NCBI GenBank assembly: GCA_030762935.1
Contig: CM060896.1
Coordinates: 12,848,501-12,912,500 of the forward strand
Reading direction: 5' to 3'
From: Hymenopus coronatus
Lineage: Eukaryota; Arthropoda; Insecta; Mantodea; Hymenopodidae
DNA: 64,000 bases
Part shown: piece after piece, positions 1 through 13,700 of the stretch
Position numbering within the stretch: the stretch's first letter is position 1
Layout: each line of letters starts with the position of its first letter
Notes under the pieces: generated by a model
The model's database searches: none
What the model was told of the DNA's origin: nothing
What the model saw: the letters and a program-made list of their open reading frames with translations, nothing else
Program-made: the position numbers and the translations under genes

Positions 1-490
1 CATTATATACACCTTCTCTATACATTATATACACCTTCTCTATACACTATATATACCTTCTCTATACACTATATACACCTTCTGTATACACTATATACAC
101 CTTCTCTATACATTATATACACCTTCTCTATACATTATATACACCTTCTCTATACATTATATACACCTTCTCTATACATTATATACACCTTCTCTATACA
201 CTATATACACCTTCTCTATACACTATATACACCTTCTCTATACATTATATACACCTTCTCTATACATTATATACACCTTCTCTTTACACTATATATACCT
301 TCTCTATACATTATATACACCTTCTCTATACATTATATACACCTTCTCTATACATTATATATACCTTCTCTATACATTATATACACCTTCTCTATACATT
401 ATATACACCTTCTCTATACATTATATACACCTTCTCTTTACACTATATATACCTTCTCTATACATTATATATACCTTCTGTATACACTAT
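1..490. repeat. 22-bp satellite array (left edge)
   Basis: About 22 tandem copies of a 22-bp unit, read as tatacactatatacaccttctc with small variants (cactat/cattat, tctcta/tctgta/tcttta). The array is cut by the window edge. Its unit resembles the end of repeat family A, which reads cttctctatacactatgtac in the other copies, and the array sits exactly where the family A copy at 491-1335 should have that end. It therefore looks like local amplification of a transposon terminus. Confidence 0.9.
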
Positions 491-1335
491 ATACAGCTTC
501 ACGTGAAGAGAAGGTGTTGCCCTTCGAACAAAAATTGGATACTGTGATTTCACCGGAAATATACGTTTTAGAGACCCCTGGACCGAAAAAAAGCATTTTC
601 AGAAAAAGGTCCGTGTGTGTCTTTGTATGTCTGTGAACTCGATAACTCAAAAACGAAGAGTCAGTAAAATACCAAAGTGGGCATTTAAGTTCGATGTCTT
701 CCAGGGATGCGACATGAAGATTTTGAGAAATATCCTCCCACCTTAAACTACCCTTTACATGGAAGTTTTTTAAAAATTTTTGATTTTCTCAAAAATGGCT
801 CTAGCAATTTTGATTAAATTAACGTATATTAAATACATTTACCTGACAAATAAGATGTATATCTTGAATTTTCTGGGAATAGCCTCTGAAGACTACTTTA
901 TTTTGGATGAATTTTACGGAATGCTACTAAACCGTAAGAGATGGGCAAAATCTTACCCAACAGAAAATGTAGAGCACATTAAAACACACAGATTATGTTA
1001 TATACATTTTTTTTCGTGAAGTTGATCGTTTATAAGATATTCCTTGTTATTAATTTCCGCTTCGAAAAACATACTTTTCTCATACAGGAATTTCTCAACT
1101 CTTGTCCATACAAACAAAGGAACTTCAGTCACATAGCAGCCAGCTTTTGACTATCACTTTAACCTATGGTACTCCCTGATTTCCCTTATACTTACAAGGA
1201 AGCAAGTAGTAAGGCTATTTCTGCTAATTTTTACTCGATTAGAGTGAGGTAAATAGAAGCATAAGCCTTTTAACAATACTTTGTTGCAGAGATGTAGAGA
1301 AAGTTATGTGAATGGAACACATCAAATGTTGTTGT
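491..1335 (+). repeat. Dispersed repeat family A, copy 1
   Basis: Shares long blocks with at least seven other segments of this window: a block near 'ttcaccggaaatata', 'aactcaaaaacgaa', 'ccagggatgcgac', 'aaaatggctctagcaatttt', 'tctgggaatagcctctgaag' and 'ttgttgcagagatgtagag'. The short reading frames inside are not conserved as open frames between copies, so this is probably a non-autonomous element of unknown class. The orientation called + here is the one starting at the satellite/palindrome end. Confidence 0.75.
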
Positions 1336-1674
1336 ATTCATTTTATAACAGACTGCTTCACTTCACACCGGATCTTAGGCTGCACAACAACCCTTTTGAA
1401 GCAAACAGGTTGATCTTTCACGCTGGGCTTTCGGACTGAAAAAGTTGGGCCAGCCGAGAATGGAACAATTTGCTCATATGCACGACCTCATTTGTTTCCG
1501 GGTATAGATGCTACAAAATATTTGATCATACCTCAATTCCATCAGTAAGAATTCTATCTTGCTCGCGCACGAGCCAACTTGCCCTAATCCAGATGCTGCA
1601 GTGATCGCCCTTTTGTACTTATAAGGATATACGTTTGAAATGTTGCATTTATGTTCTTGCTTTTTGCATTTCAG
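1336..1674. other. Intronic sequence upstream of first visible exon
   Basis: I see no gene or repeat here. The last bases form the splice acceptor: a T-rich tract ending in tcag at 1671-1674. Confidence 0.5.
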
Positions 1675-1745
1675 GTAGAGGAACTACCAGGGAAGCACGA
1701 ATAATAGGCGGAAACGAATGCTGCATACAGATCTTTCCATTCCAG
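1675..1745 (+). CDS. Serine protease homologue, exon A (activation site)
   Basis: The acceptor is tttgcatttcag and the donor is ag|gtacat. The two first bases complete a codon from the upstream exon (phase 1). The remaining 23 codons read RGTTREARIIGGNECC and continue to IFPFQ. Cleavage after the Arg would release the new N-terminus IIGG, as in S1 zymogens. Two adjacent cysteines after IIGGNE are unusual. Confidence 0.85.
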
Positions 1746-4700
1746 GTACATGCATAGCTTTATAAACAACCTCTCACTGTTAAATCCCATGCACCTTCCT
1801 CGCAGACGGGGGTTTTCAACATGAACCACATCTGTCTTTCTCATACCTATAAATCTGTAATTAAATTATTTCTGCAAAGCTTTTAAAACGAAGGAATGAA
1901 AAATAAGATTTTCTGGGAATTGCTTGTAATAGCTACAAAAAATTAACGATAATGGGCAGAGAAAGTCTTGTGGGTGTAAAACATCACAGTATGTTCACAC
2001 AACAATTAAATATGGAGTAATGGTAGTCTGATGAGCAGTCGCCGGATGTCGTGACTTTCAACGCAACCCTGGAAAGGAACTCCCGTCCGACGCGGAGAAG
2101 CCTTCGAAACGTAAGCAGAAAGTTCTTTGCCTCCCGAAAGTCTACAGCCGTATATGAGTGAGAGAGTTCGCCACAGCCAGTAAATGAGCTCTGATATTGA
2201 ACAGTGAAGCAAGTTACACTCCTGACAAAAGTCACAAGAGAAGAAACGGCTGAGATCCAGGCTCAAGTAAGGACGCTGGGGATGATAGAAAAAGGAGCTA
2301 GCTATCACATCAACCTTGTTAATCTGAATGAATGCTGCGGTGAAAGACCATTTATAATTTCTTCTAGCCAATATGGACGATAACATTATGCTGTGGAAGA
2401 TCACAGGGAAAGTTTGTTAAAATTACTGGCAAAGAAAAGCAAGAAATGCGTCACGAAAATTAGAGCGATTAAGCCGGCGGTTAAACCTTCAAAATTTGAC
2501 GGCCTTTCGTTTTGGGTGGTGTTTAAGCGCTAATTTGAGGTCATTGCTACCCACAATGGATAGACGTCGACGATGAAGAAGACACCACTTTTGACAAGCA
2601 TCCAAAATTCTTGGTATTTACCCCGACATTGGCTCGGCTGGATCTCGGAAAGGAAGAATAACGCCTGGCCGCCCAGCTGAAGGGCAAGAGCGCAACAACC
2701 GGTTGAAACCTTACAAGAATTTCGCATGGAAGTGGAGCCACTGGCACGGATTTATCATCACACTTTATATCAAAAGGCATCCCAAGGGCAAGAACATGGG
2801 AGGTGTAACTTCAACACCACAACACCCACGGGGCTGCCCTCTTCATTAAATTAGCAACGGTGATAGCCGGATGAGGGATGCAAAAGACAGAAACCGGCGC
2901 AAACTACAAGTTAACCGACTTAGCAGCAGGTACCGGAAACTTACGTGCTGAATTTGGGAAACACCGGGCACCTAAGGGCAACTGTTAGCGAACAGGTAAA
3001 TTGCTAAGCACTAACTTGAGGAGGACCATGTCGGTAGAGTCACCGTATTTACTTCGCTTTACCTCAGAGCAGCAGGCGGGAAGACATAAACGCTCTTTCC
3101 CAAGGTCTGTGATAGGAGAACTGCAAAAATCGTATGAAGTTCACGGTGAAAGAAAGTTTTCAGTAGTACACACAAACCATCATTCAGTTGGAATGAAGAA
3201 ATCTCGAGACGGGTTCAGTTGGACATAGGACCGATTCTGCTAGATCTGGGAAACACTTGCCTTACACTCAGTCACTTACAACTTCAGTCGGTTAAGACGA
3301 TGAGCTCTTAGGAGTGAGCACTTACAACAGCATCTAGACATACGGTTGATCGTGCTGGATAAAGAATCTTGCGAACCACTTTTCTTATGCCCAGTCCGTT
3401 AGGACGATGAGATCTTGAGGAGGGCTCATTTGGAGTATCGAAACACAAGAACCTGCTGGATAAAATATTTGACGAACCTCTTGCTTGAGCAGATGTTGCC
3501 CCCAGAAGCTTGACATATAAGACTAAGTGGGCATAGTGGCACTTCCTGATCGTCACAGCGGTACGGGCTAAAGAGCATAGGACACGAAGAACTGCTTGGT
3601 CATGGAGTTCGTAGAAACGACAGATTGCGATATTACCAAATAGCACCTGTGTGTATACAAAATCTCGGAGAAGCTAAATTGCTATTGTTTGCATCTTGAA
3701 AGCAACATGGACAGAAGTACCAGCAATGCGACATCTGCGCGGCAAGTCGTGGTTACCAGCCGAATACAACAGAACTATGCCGAGCTCCGATAGAAGGAAT
3801 CTCCGTTGGCTAGCAGATCCTTTCTCAAGCACACACGCAGGAAATCACTATCTATTATAAGCTGTTGTCTTTGTCATCCTCTGACCGGCAGTTTACGCGA
3901 TTCCCAATTAAAAAGCTACGACTGTGGCAAACGCATTTCTTATGGTTTGGAATTCCCCGGGAGCTCCACAGTGATCAGTGGACATACATTTGAACCCATG
4001 TTTATGCGAGAAATACTTCAGCATCTCGAAACATACCAACCAGTACCACTGCTATTCATTTAGTCATACAGAATGGTGAAGAGTTGAGTAGCATATGTGA
4101 AAAGTGGTATCCTGGCTTAATGAGCATCAGTACATACAGGTGTCCAGTGGCATGTACGAGAGCTACATCTATCATGTGATCCGATGTGTGACGCCCCGGC
4201 TTCAGGGTGCCAGCTGACGGGCTAGAAAATATCTAGCACTGAACTTGGCAAGTGAGTGAATGGAGCCCTGCTATGACCGTCTGGGAACCTATGTCGGATT
4301 ACAGGAGGGTGACTTCGTGTAGCTATCGTTCCAGGAAGAGTAAAGGGACGTTCTTAGAACTGTCTGTGTAAAATAACCAACCGTAACAACAATGTAGTGT
4401 ACGGCATTAGGAACTGATTGACGGTGGTCCACCTTCTGCATATCTCGGTGATGATCCGAGGACGGAGCTATGTGAAGAACGTAACCGGAGGGTGTCGCTA
4501 CGCTAGGCCGGAGGAGAACTCCCAACTGAGGTAAGAACCAGGATAGAAGGTCCTGAATGTTTCGTGTTTCCAGAAAGTTCTGCAGCCATGTATAAGTTGG
4601 TAGTGATGCGACATGGAGAGCCAGAACTGTAGTCCAGATTTCGACACTCCAGCGAGTTACAAAAGGCTACTTCGCGTTCTACTGCTACTAGCAAAGGAGT

Positions 4701-7700
4701 CAAGTAGTAGCACAACAAATATGATGGTTTTGATATAAACTCTTCCTAATATGAAAGATAAACCACTAGAAAGTGCTGTTTATTTCAGGACCTTAGATTC
4801 ACTCGTTTTGCGAAATAACACACCTTCCCCCTTTAGGTTTGTTTGACGGCGGTTGGTGATTTCTGCACAACAGCAGGAAGCGTCAGTGGCAAATTTCCCT
4901 ATCGATCCTGACTGGCATACCTCGCTCCCATCATTATCAAGTTGTATTCCTCACTCATGTCCCTCTCTCAAACTATCTATTTCCAAATAAAACCGTTGAT
5001 ATGGACATCGTTTCAAGACAATCTAAAGATATATTGTGTTTTACAAAAACATAATTTTGTGTCCAATCAGCTAGAGCGTTAACACCTGAATATTATATCT
5101 ATTCAATAGGTTTTAGGCTGTTTTTTTATGTCTTTTGGTTGTTTGTTTTTTAACTTTTAAACTTATATTATATATTACTAACTCTAAACTAATAATTTAA
5201 GACTTTTCTATAAATACTCAACACTTTTATCCAGCAATTTTTACTTTCTCTATACGCACTATGTACACCCTAAAACTCCATACCGAGATTTCAACGGAAA
5301 TACATGGTTTGAGGCCCCCTTAAATATAAAAAAGCATTTTCAAAAAAGGTCCACGTGTGTGTGTCCATGTGTCCCCGAGTCAGTGTATACGTGTGTCTGT
5401 GAACACGATAACTCAAAAACGAAAAGTCGGTAAAATACCAAATTTGATATTTAAGTTCGGTACCTTCCAGGGATGCGACACAAAGATTTTGAGAAAAATC
5501 CCCCCACGCCAAACTACCCATTACACGAGACTTTTTTCGAAAATATTGACTTTCTCAAAAATGGCTCTAACAATTTTGATTAAAATATCGTACATTAAAG
5601 ATATATAAACGACAAATAAAATGAATATCTTGAATTTTCTGGGAATAGCTTCTGAACACTGGTTTATTCTGGAAGAATTGTACGGAACTTTGCATTATTG
5701 CTAAACCATAAGAGATGGACAAAACTTAAGACACAAAAATGTAGAACACGTAAAAACATACAATTTATATTATACAATTTTTTTTCGTGGAGTTGATCGT
5801 TTTTGAGATATTCCTTGTTTTTGGTTTTACCTTTAAAAAACATACTTTTCTCATACGAGAATTTGTCAACTCCTGTCCATACCAACAAAGGAACTTCAGT
5901 CACACAGCAACCAGCTTTTGACTATCCCTTATTTTGCTTCTACTTAAAAGGAAGCAAGTAATGAGACTATTTCTGATAATTTGTTCTCGATTAGCAGGAA
6001 GTAAATAGAAGCATTAACTCTTTAACAATAATTTGTTGCAGAGATGTAGAGAAAGTGATGTTTCAAAATCGCAAATAATGATGCACAGACAAGAGTTTGC
6101 TTAGCAAGGAAATTGTAAAGTCTAGTTTATGTTTCTAATTGAAATCTGTACACGTGTTAAGTAATAAAGCGTAACGAGTGTATTACAAATAATTAATTGC
6201 TTGCAGCTTTTGAATTTGGCACATTTTGCTAAATGCGCTGCTAAATTCTTATTTTCGACCACTTCAACGAGCGGTGTTCTATTAATATTGTAAACCCTTT
6301 TTGGCTTTTCCTACAGATTTAGAGATGATGAATGGGGCCTTCCATATTATGCTTAACGTTAGTATAATTTGACATCATCAGTAAATATTGGCATTTTTTA
6401 ATGTTTAACATGGCGTTTCAGGACACATAAAATACATAAATAAAGAAAAGTCATCGCTCACAATGTAACTAATATACTATGTAACGAACGTTTAGCTTGC
6501 TATCAACGTTCGGGTTCGAGCCGATATCGTACATCCAGCACCTTGTTCTTCTTCCCTGCCGTTTTTACTTTCTCTGCCAGGTACATATAGCTTAGGTAGA
6601 GAAGCTACTATATCCAGGAAAAAAAATCTCTATTGAAATTTCACCAAAAATGCATGATTTGAGGCCTCTGTATACGAATAAAGAATTTTAGAAACAATTG
6701 TTTATGAACAGCATAACTCGAAAACGAAATGCGCGATGAATTCTAAGTCTAAACGTCATATTGACATGTATATGTTGAGTTGTCGGGGAACAGCCTCTGA
6801 AGACCTCTTCATCCTGCATGGCTTTTGTGTAACGGCGAACGTAAGAAATAGAATCTTAATACCAAAAATGGAGATTTCATTTAAGCACACATTTATATGA
6901 AAAATATGCTTGTTTTGGGGTTAACTATTTTCGGAATGTTCCTTCAATGGTATAGAATTTTGAAATGTGTATACTTTTACGAAATGGGAAGTCGTTATGC
7001 GTGTTTATCTCTTCTTTCTGTTTTACTTTTCTTAACACGTATATGCAAATGTACATAGTGGATAGAGAATATTTTGTATTCTACCTAAAAATAATTGATA
7101 CTGATTTTTCACCGGAAATACATTCATGATATCCCATGAATAAGGAAAGCATTTTACAAAGATGTCCACGTGTGTCTCTCTGTGGGCAGCATAGATCAAA
7201 AACGAAAAATCGGTTAAATACGAAACTTGGGATTCAAATTTAGTATTTCCGAACAATGCGACAGGAAGATTTTCAAGAAAATCGCCCCACCCCCAAATAT
7301 CCCTTACATGGAACATTTTTCGAAAATGTTGATTTTCTAAATCTGCCTCTAACCATATGTTTAAAAAGTTTTCCTGACAAACGAAATGTATGTCTTGAAT
7401 TCTCTGGGAATAGCCTCTATAGAGCTCTTCATTCTGATGACTTCTACTTAAATTTTGTATAACTGGCCAAACGTGAGAGAATTACAAAAAACTTCCCGCA
7501 CATAAAATGTAGAGCTCGTTAAAACATTCAGTTCATGTCATATACATTTTTTCCCTTTCTTTTTTATAGAGTTAACTGTTTCCGAGACATTCCGAGTAGA
7601 GTTATGGGTTTAAGTTTTAAGGTACTTAAACTCTTCTCAAACATGAAGGATCTCTTTTTTATATCTCTTTTGTTTACTCTTGGGTGAATACTGAACTGAA

Positions 7701-10700
7701 TTTCAATTGTCTTTCATAGCGATCAGCTTTTAAAAGATCACTTTCGCTTTAACCTATGTATTTCGTTGTCTCCCTGCTACTTACAAAAAAGCAACAAGAC
7801 AGTTCTTCTAAAGTTTGTCACAAATAAATGGCGTGTTATTTATGGACGCCCTTAACTGCTGTGGTTCTCAGCGTCCCGTTCTATACTGGGCGTGAAAGAT
7901 CGCTTAATTTTGCTCAGAGGACTCTCTATCAGGCTTGTGGTTCTTTAACGTGCCGTAAATCTACGACATGGGACCAACGGCTTTACTTCCCTTCCCATGC
8001 TAAGGATTTTTACACCCGAAAAAAATCCATCGTCCTCCGCCGGGTTTGAACCCGCGACCTTGGTATTCATATACCCAAGGTTAGCATGGTAACCGTTACA
8101 CCACGGAGAACGACAGATGATGTTTGTCATGATGTAGATAACAAAAATAATCTTTTGTATCAAACATTTGTTTGCAGAAGAGCTATTATTAAGAGACGAG
8201 GAGACCCTATACAGTTTTATATATGATTAGATTATTTGAGTTAAAAAGTAATTTAAATTATTGTAAAGTTTATTTAATTGGAAGATTAAAAGAAGCCAGA
8301 AAAAGTCATGTAGATAGAATACGTCACACTTTTTTTATCCTGTCATGGTCAATCAAACAAAACGAAATTTAAATTCCATAGCATAGCCACCACTCTTAAA
8401 TACTTGATCCGTTGTGGCTAATACCAATCCCTTTGTAGCTGTAAGGAAATGTGATATGAAACCACTTCTGCTACATTTATCTCAGTTAGCATGAAGAAGA
8501 TAGAAGATAAAACATTTGTAGGAGTGTGGATTTAAAATGCCAAATGAAAACAAACATATTAGAACTAAGATTTTACTTCTAACAATAATTACATCTAATT
8601 TTGAGAGAATCGTGATATGCAGCTCTAACCCTTGTTTGATTTTTCCCAGGCATACCTGCAAGACAGTGAAACCCCTTTCGACGGTTGTGGAGCAACGATT
8701 ATCCACGAGAATTGGGCACTAACTGCAGCTCACTGTGTCGAAAAGTGAGTTGCTTTTGACTTTCTTCTAAATTGGCTATAGTAAGTAGTTTTGTTTGCGA
8801 ACAGCATAACTCCAGTAGATGAAAGAGGGGAGGAGGGCGTAGAAACAATGCCTTTGACTGCTGAAGAGAATGTGCAACTGCTGGAAGTTATCTCAGGCAA
8901 CAGAGGTTGTCCGTGCAAAAATGGGAAGGCAGCAGGTATAGTCAGCTGGGTTCTTCAAGAGTTTAATAAAATAACGTATTTGTATACAATTAGCTTATAT
9001 AAAATATTTGAAGGGGAAGAATATCCAGAAACATGGAAAACCGCCACTATCCAAGCTTTCTACAAGGGCAAAGGAAATTACAGCAGTCCAAGAAATTACG
9101 GGCACCTCGCGGCCCTCTATATTTGGAAAAATTCAAGTAGAATGTTATACGAAAGTTCAGTATCTTCCAAGAATTCGACATAAACTAAACTTTACGTAGA
9201 ACATTCACGATACTGTGAATTTGTCCAGTTTACAATCTCACATCCCTACCACGTTTCCTTCAGAGGTATAATGAAAGAAACAACCAAAACCATTGTCCTC
9301 CAAGTAAATGTCGAAAACAGCACTCTACGTTTCTCGCTTGGAGAAAATACTCAACTTTCTTTTTCTGACGAGAGGTAGTGTGTAAAGTTCTCGAATAATC
9401 AACAATGTTCTCCCATAGAAAACAAAACCGGGCCTGTTGACCGTGGTCCACTGGGCTTCACCGCTTGTTCCCCAGACGTTTCGTCTGCGTCTGCGGCAAG
9501 CATCTTCAACGGCGTATACATCTCCGTGGCCTCTCAGTAGCGACTGGTACGTTGTCAGTATATAAGCCGGCCGCTCCAGACAACGTAGCAGTCGCGGAAA
9601 TGTATACGCCATTGAAGATGCTTGCCGCAGACGCAGGCGAAACGTCTGGGGAATAAGGGGTGAAGCCCAGGGGACCACGGTCTACAGGCCCGGTTTTGTT
9701 TTCTATAAGTAATTCTAACACTGGCCGTGAAAGCCTTCGAATTTTAATGTTCTCCTAGATTCTTATCTCGCCAGTTATGTGTTACGCAGGTCTGTTTCGT
9801 GGCCTTTTATATACAATTTCTATTTTGATTAAAGTATCGTATTGCATTTCTTATATTTACCTGATAAATAAAATAATAAGGTCCCAGTATGCTGAGCCTG
9901 ACCTCTTTTTACAGACTTGGGGAAAGGAATTGTAGAACTTAGGGACGAATATCATGATGTAAAGCTAATAATAATGGGCGATCTGAATGTTAGGATAGGA
10001 CAAGAAAATATTAAGACCAAAAAGGGGATGTAGAAATCCAGGTAGAAGCAGCAAAAACTCGGTCAAAAATGCAAAGGGGGAATGAGTTATTATTGTTTTG
10101 CGGCCCCTTAGAAATAAGGAACGGAAAATATGATTCAGATATGTCAGGAGAGGTAGCACTCGTGCGCACAAACGGGTGCAGTGTCATTGACTACATTCTC
10201 TGCCGTTAGTACACAATTTTAATGTCGAAAACAGATTTGCCTCTAATCATTTTCCACTGATAATGACTCTAAAAATATCTCAGCTAAATTCTAATGCAAG
10301 GGATGATGCTTTGATGGCATTGCTTAAATATAGAAAGAGAATTTCATTTGGGCTTAAAAAAAACGAAACTGAATCTGTAGATGTACAATTATCATTTTTA
10401 AATCAGAGTGTTTTATTATATATCGTATATATGAAGGGTTTAAATGGTAACACTACAGAAAGCCACTGCACAGATGATGATAAGAGGGGTAATAAATCAA
10501 GCTGCCCAACGTTAAGTAATTGATACAATGATCAATGTAAAGTTGCGAAAAAATCAGCTGTATCTTTGTTGGGTAAAGAAGAGAGGGAGAGAGGAACGAA
10601 AATTTTCTAGAAAATTTTAAAGTAGAGTTGGGTCAGGTAGTTGAAAACGGGGATGTTAGTGACATCTGGAAGGTAATTAGGCACATCCGAAAGCAAAAGT

Positions 10701-13700
10701 AACAAACAAGTAGGTATTCCTGCTGGGAATGGATGAAACCGAATAAATTTGTCCATGAAAGAGGGGAGGAAGAGTAGAATCAATTACTTAGGCTGCTGAA
10801 GAGAATGTGGAACTGCTGGATCACGAAATTATCACAGACAACAGAAGTTGTCCCTGCAAAACTGGGAAGGCAGCAGGTATAGAAGCCTTGACAGTTGTGT
10901 TCTTCAAGAACTCTCTAGAAGTTATTAATAAAATGCTGTATTTGTATACAATTAGCTTATATAAAACATTTGAAGAGGAAGAATACCCGGAAACATGGAA
11001 AGCCGCCATTATCCAACCCCTTTACAAGGGCAAAGGCAATTACATCCGTCCAAGAAATTACAGGGATATCTCGCTGCTCTCTATATTTGGAAGAAATTAA
11101 ATAGGTTGTGATATGAAAAATCTAATGCTGGGTCATGACATATGATAAGATTTCTAAATTTCAAGCGGGATTCTGAAAATGTTTTCGACTACTGACAATG
11201 TTTTTGCTCTAAAACTATAATTTATGATAATTTAAGAAATAAAGAGGGTAAGGTTCATACAGTTGTTGTAGATTTTAGAATGGCGTTTGATACTTGGAAC
11301 GTAGTGCTCTCTGGGTTAAATTAATATGTAAAGGACTTTCCGGGAAAGTGGCTCCAGCACTCAAGGCAATGTATAGAAGCTAAGTTGTTACCAAGACTGA
11401 TCCGCACAGTACCTCAGAATGCAACATAGAGCAGAGGGCAGTTAAACAAGGCTGCATATTATCTCCGCTACTTTTTAATTGATTTATTCATGACATTGTT
11501 AATATGATGCTAGAAGAAGACATGGATGCACCGACAGTTGAAAGCGAAAATATACCAATTCTTTTGTACGCAGATGACCTTGCTATTCTTCTAAAACAAT
11601 AAATGGTTTGCAATCTGGTTTAAATGCACTGCGACGATTTTGTAGACAATGAGGCATGGAAGTAAATATTGTTAAAACTAAAACACACTGATTTAAAAAT
11701 GATAATTGTAAGGTCAGCAGCAAAAGTGGACATATGAAGAGAAACTCACTCAAAATCTTTAACATTTCGATTATCTAGGAGTAAGGTTTGACATGGCAGG
11801 AAAATGCCACAGGGACGCAGAGTTTGTAAAACACAAAGGGATTGGACAACTTTCTAAAATACTGAGGCTGTTCACCCGCATACCAGACATGCCAGTAAAA
11901 CATTGTAAACCATATATGAGGCAGTGGTTACTCTTTATTACTATATGGAAGTTAGGTATGGGAATGGGAGAGGGAGTAGGCCGCGCCGTGGCCTAGTGGC
12001 TAGACCACTCGCCTCTCACCTAGATGGGCCGGGTTCGATCCCAAACGATCGCATGTGAAATTTTTGGTGCACAAAGCGGCGCAGGGGCGGGTTTTCTCCG
12101 GTTGTCCGGTTTCCTCTGCCTACGCATTCCATCGGTTCTCCATCTTCATTTCATGTATCACCGGTGTCTTCGACTGCGGTGCCATGGTAGTAAAGACGGG
12201 CGTTAAACACTATCAAAAAATGAGTATGGGTAGATAATGTAAATAAAACACATTGTAGTTTCTGGAAACGTATTCTGGGTTTGGGGAGCTGCACTTCTAA
12301 CTACGGAGTTCTTCCTGAGATACGATGCTGGGAAAATGCTGTATATGCTAAAAATAAATGTACTTAGATACTGGCTGAATAATTAAAAGTGACCAAACAG
12401 CTTTGAGAGCAATATGTTTTCGGCTCAAATGAATAACATAGATAATCCAAAATTGTGGACTGTGGGGGTAAAAAATTGGCTTACACAATGTTTGAAAAGG
12501 AATAACGAAAATAAATGGATATAACGACGTGATAAAATTAAAAAGATGACTATGCGGGAAATAGAATTTGAATGTAGAAAAACATCGTTATTGGAGCTCC
12601 AAAATTCAATATAAATTGGGTGGGGTAAAGAAGCATATATGCTAGACTTGGGTATAAAACAGAGGGTGGGAGTAGGAGGGTCAAAAGCTCGTAACATAGT
12701 GGATGATGACTGTAGGAGGATTTGCCTATTATGCGGGGATCAGAAAGACCGGCCACCTATTTTGTGTGCAGATTAAGAGTGTTAAGACAAAACCATTACC
12801 GGGAATTATTAGTTCAGCTTCCAACAGACGGAGGACAGCGTGCTGGGACTTAATCCTAAAAAACCAAAAACTGGCCTAGCCTGGGCACAATGAAAGTAGA
12901 TTCTACAGTCAAACGACCCATACAACAGGTGATGCAATTGATGTACCTAATTATTATGCACTTAATAAATTCTATTTCTTCTGATAAATAAAATGCCGAT
13001 GGGTTTTTTCCTAAATGCAGATTTTCTACCAAAGTCTGTGGGTTATTATACATTCAGAAACAAATTAGTACAAATAGTATACAATATAAATGAGGCAAAA
13101 TTTATTAGACGAAAATATAGAACTCTTTAAACCACCTAATTTATTTTAAATGTTTTTTGTTGTTGCAGCAGCTTTTTCCGCTCTTATTTTAGCAAAGAGA
13201 TTGCCTCGCCTTCTACGAATATTTTTACTCTTCGCCTCGGCACTCAACTATAGTCTCCGAGCACTCTGTCACAAGTAATCTCTTTAAGATTCAGATTTCT
13301 TTATTCGAAATGTGGCCTCGTGCCTGTACATTTGGGCCCGGCTTGCAGGCTTAAAATTTCATGAAATTATAATTTATGTATTCATACAGATAGCCTTTTG
13401 GGCTTGCTGTAACCCATTCAGGGACCGGCTTTAGGTCACCGAGAACAGTTGACTTCAGTATGTTTTATTGTTGTTTGATTCACCAACTCACTCACTCACA
13501 CACACACACATGCGCGCGCGCGTACGCGCATTCCACTTACACCGACACTAAACAGATATACACTTCACTATTTACATTTCCGCTGTTTAGCTGAGCGGCA
13601 AATAGGAAACTCAGTTTTGTTTGACGCCATGCTTGGCGGCCTCTGCCGTAGTTGTGGTTGGCCTGAGACCGTTGGGATGGGCTGGGCGCCGACTGACCTC

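Noticed and set aside
3001..3228. 75-codon frame and several similar frames between 1984 and 4718
   Set aside because: None shows a recognisable domain or conserved motif, and frames overlap on both strands as expected by chance in a less AT-rich segment.
8032..8112. Possible tRNA gene on the - strand
   Set aside because: The A and B boxes are present, but the sequence continues into a SINE body shared with 36846-37085, and the acceptor stem does not close.
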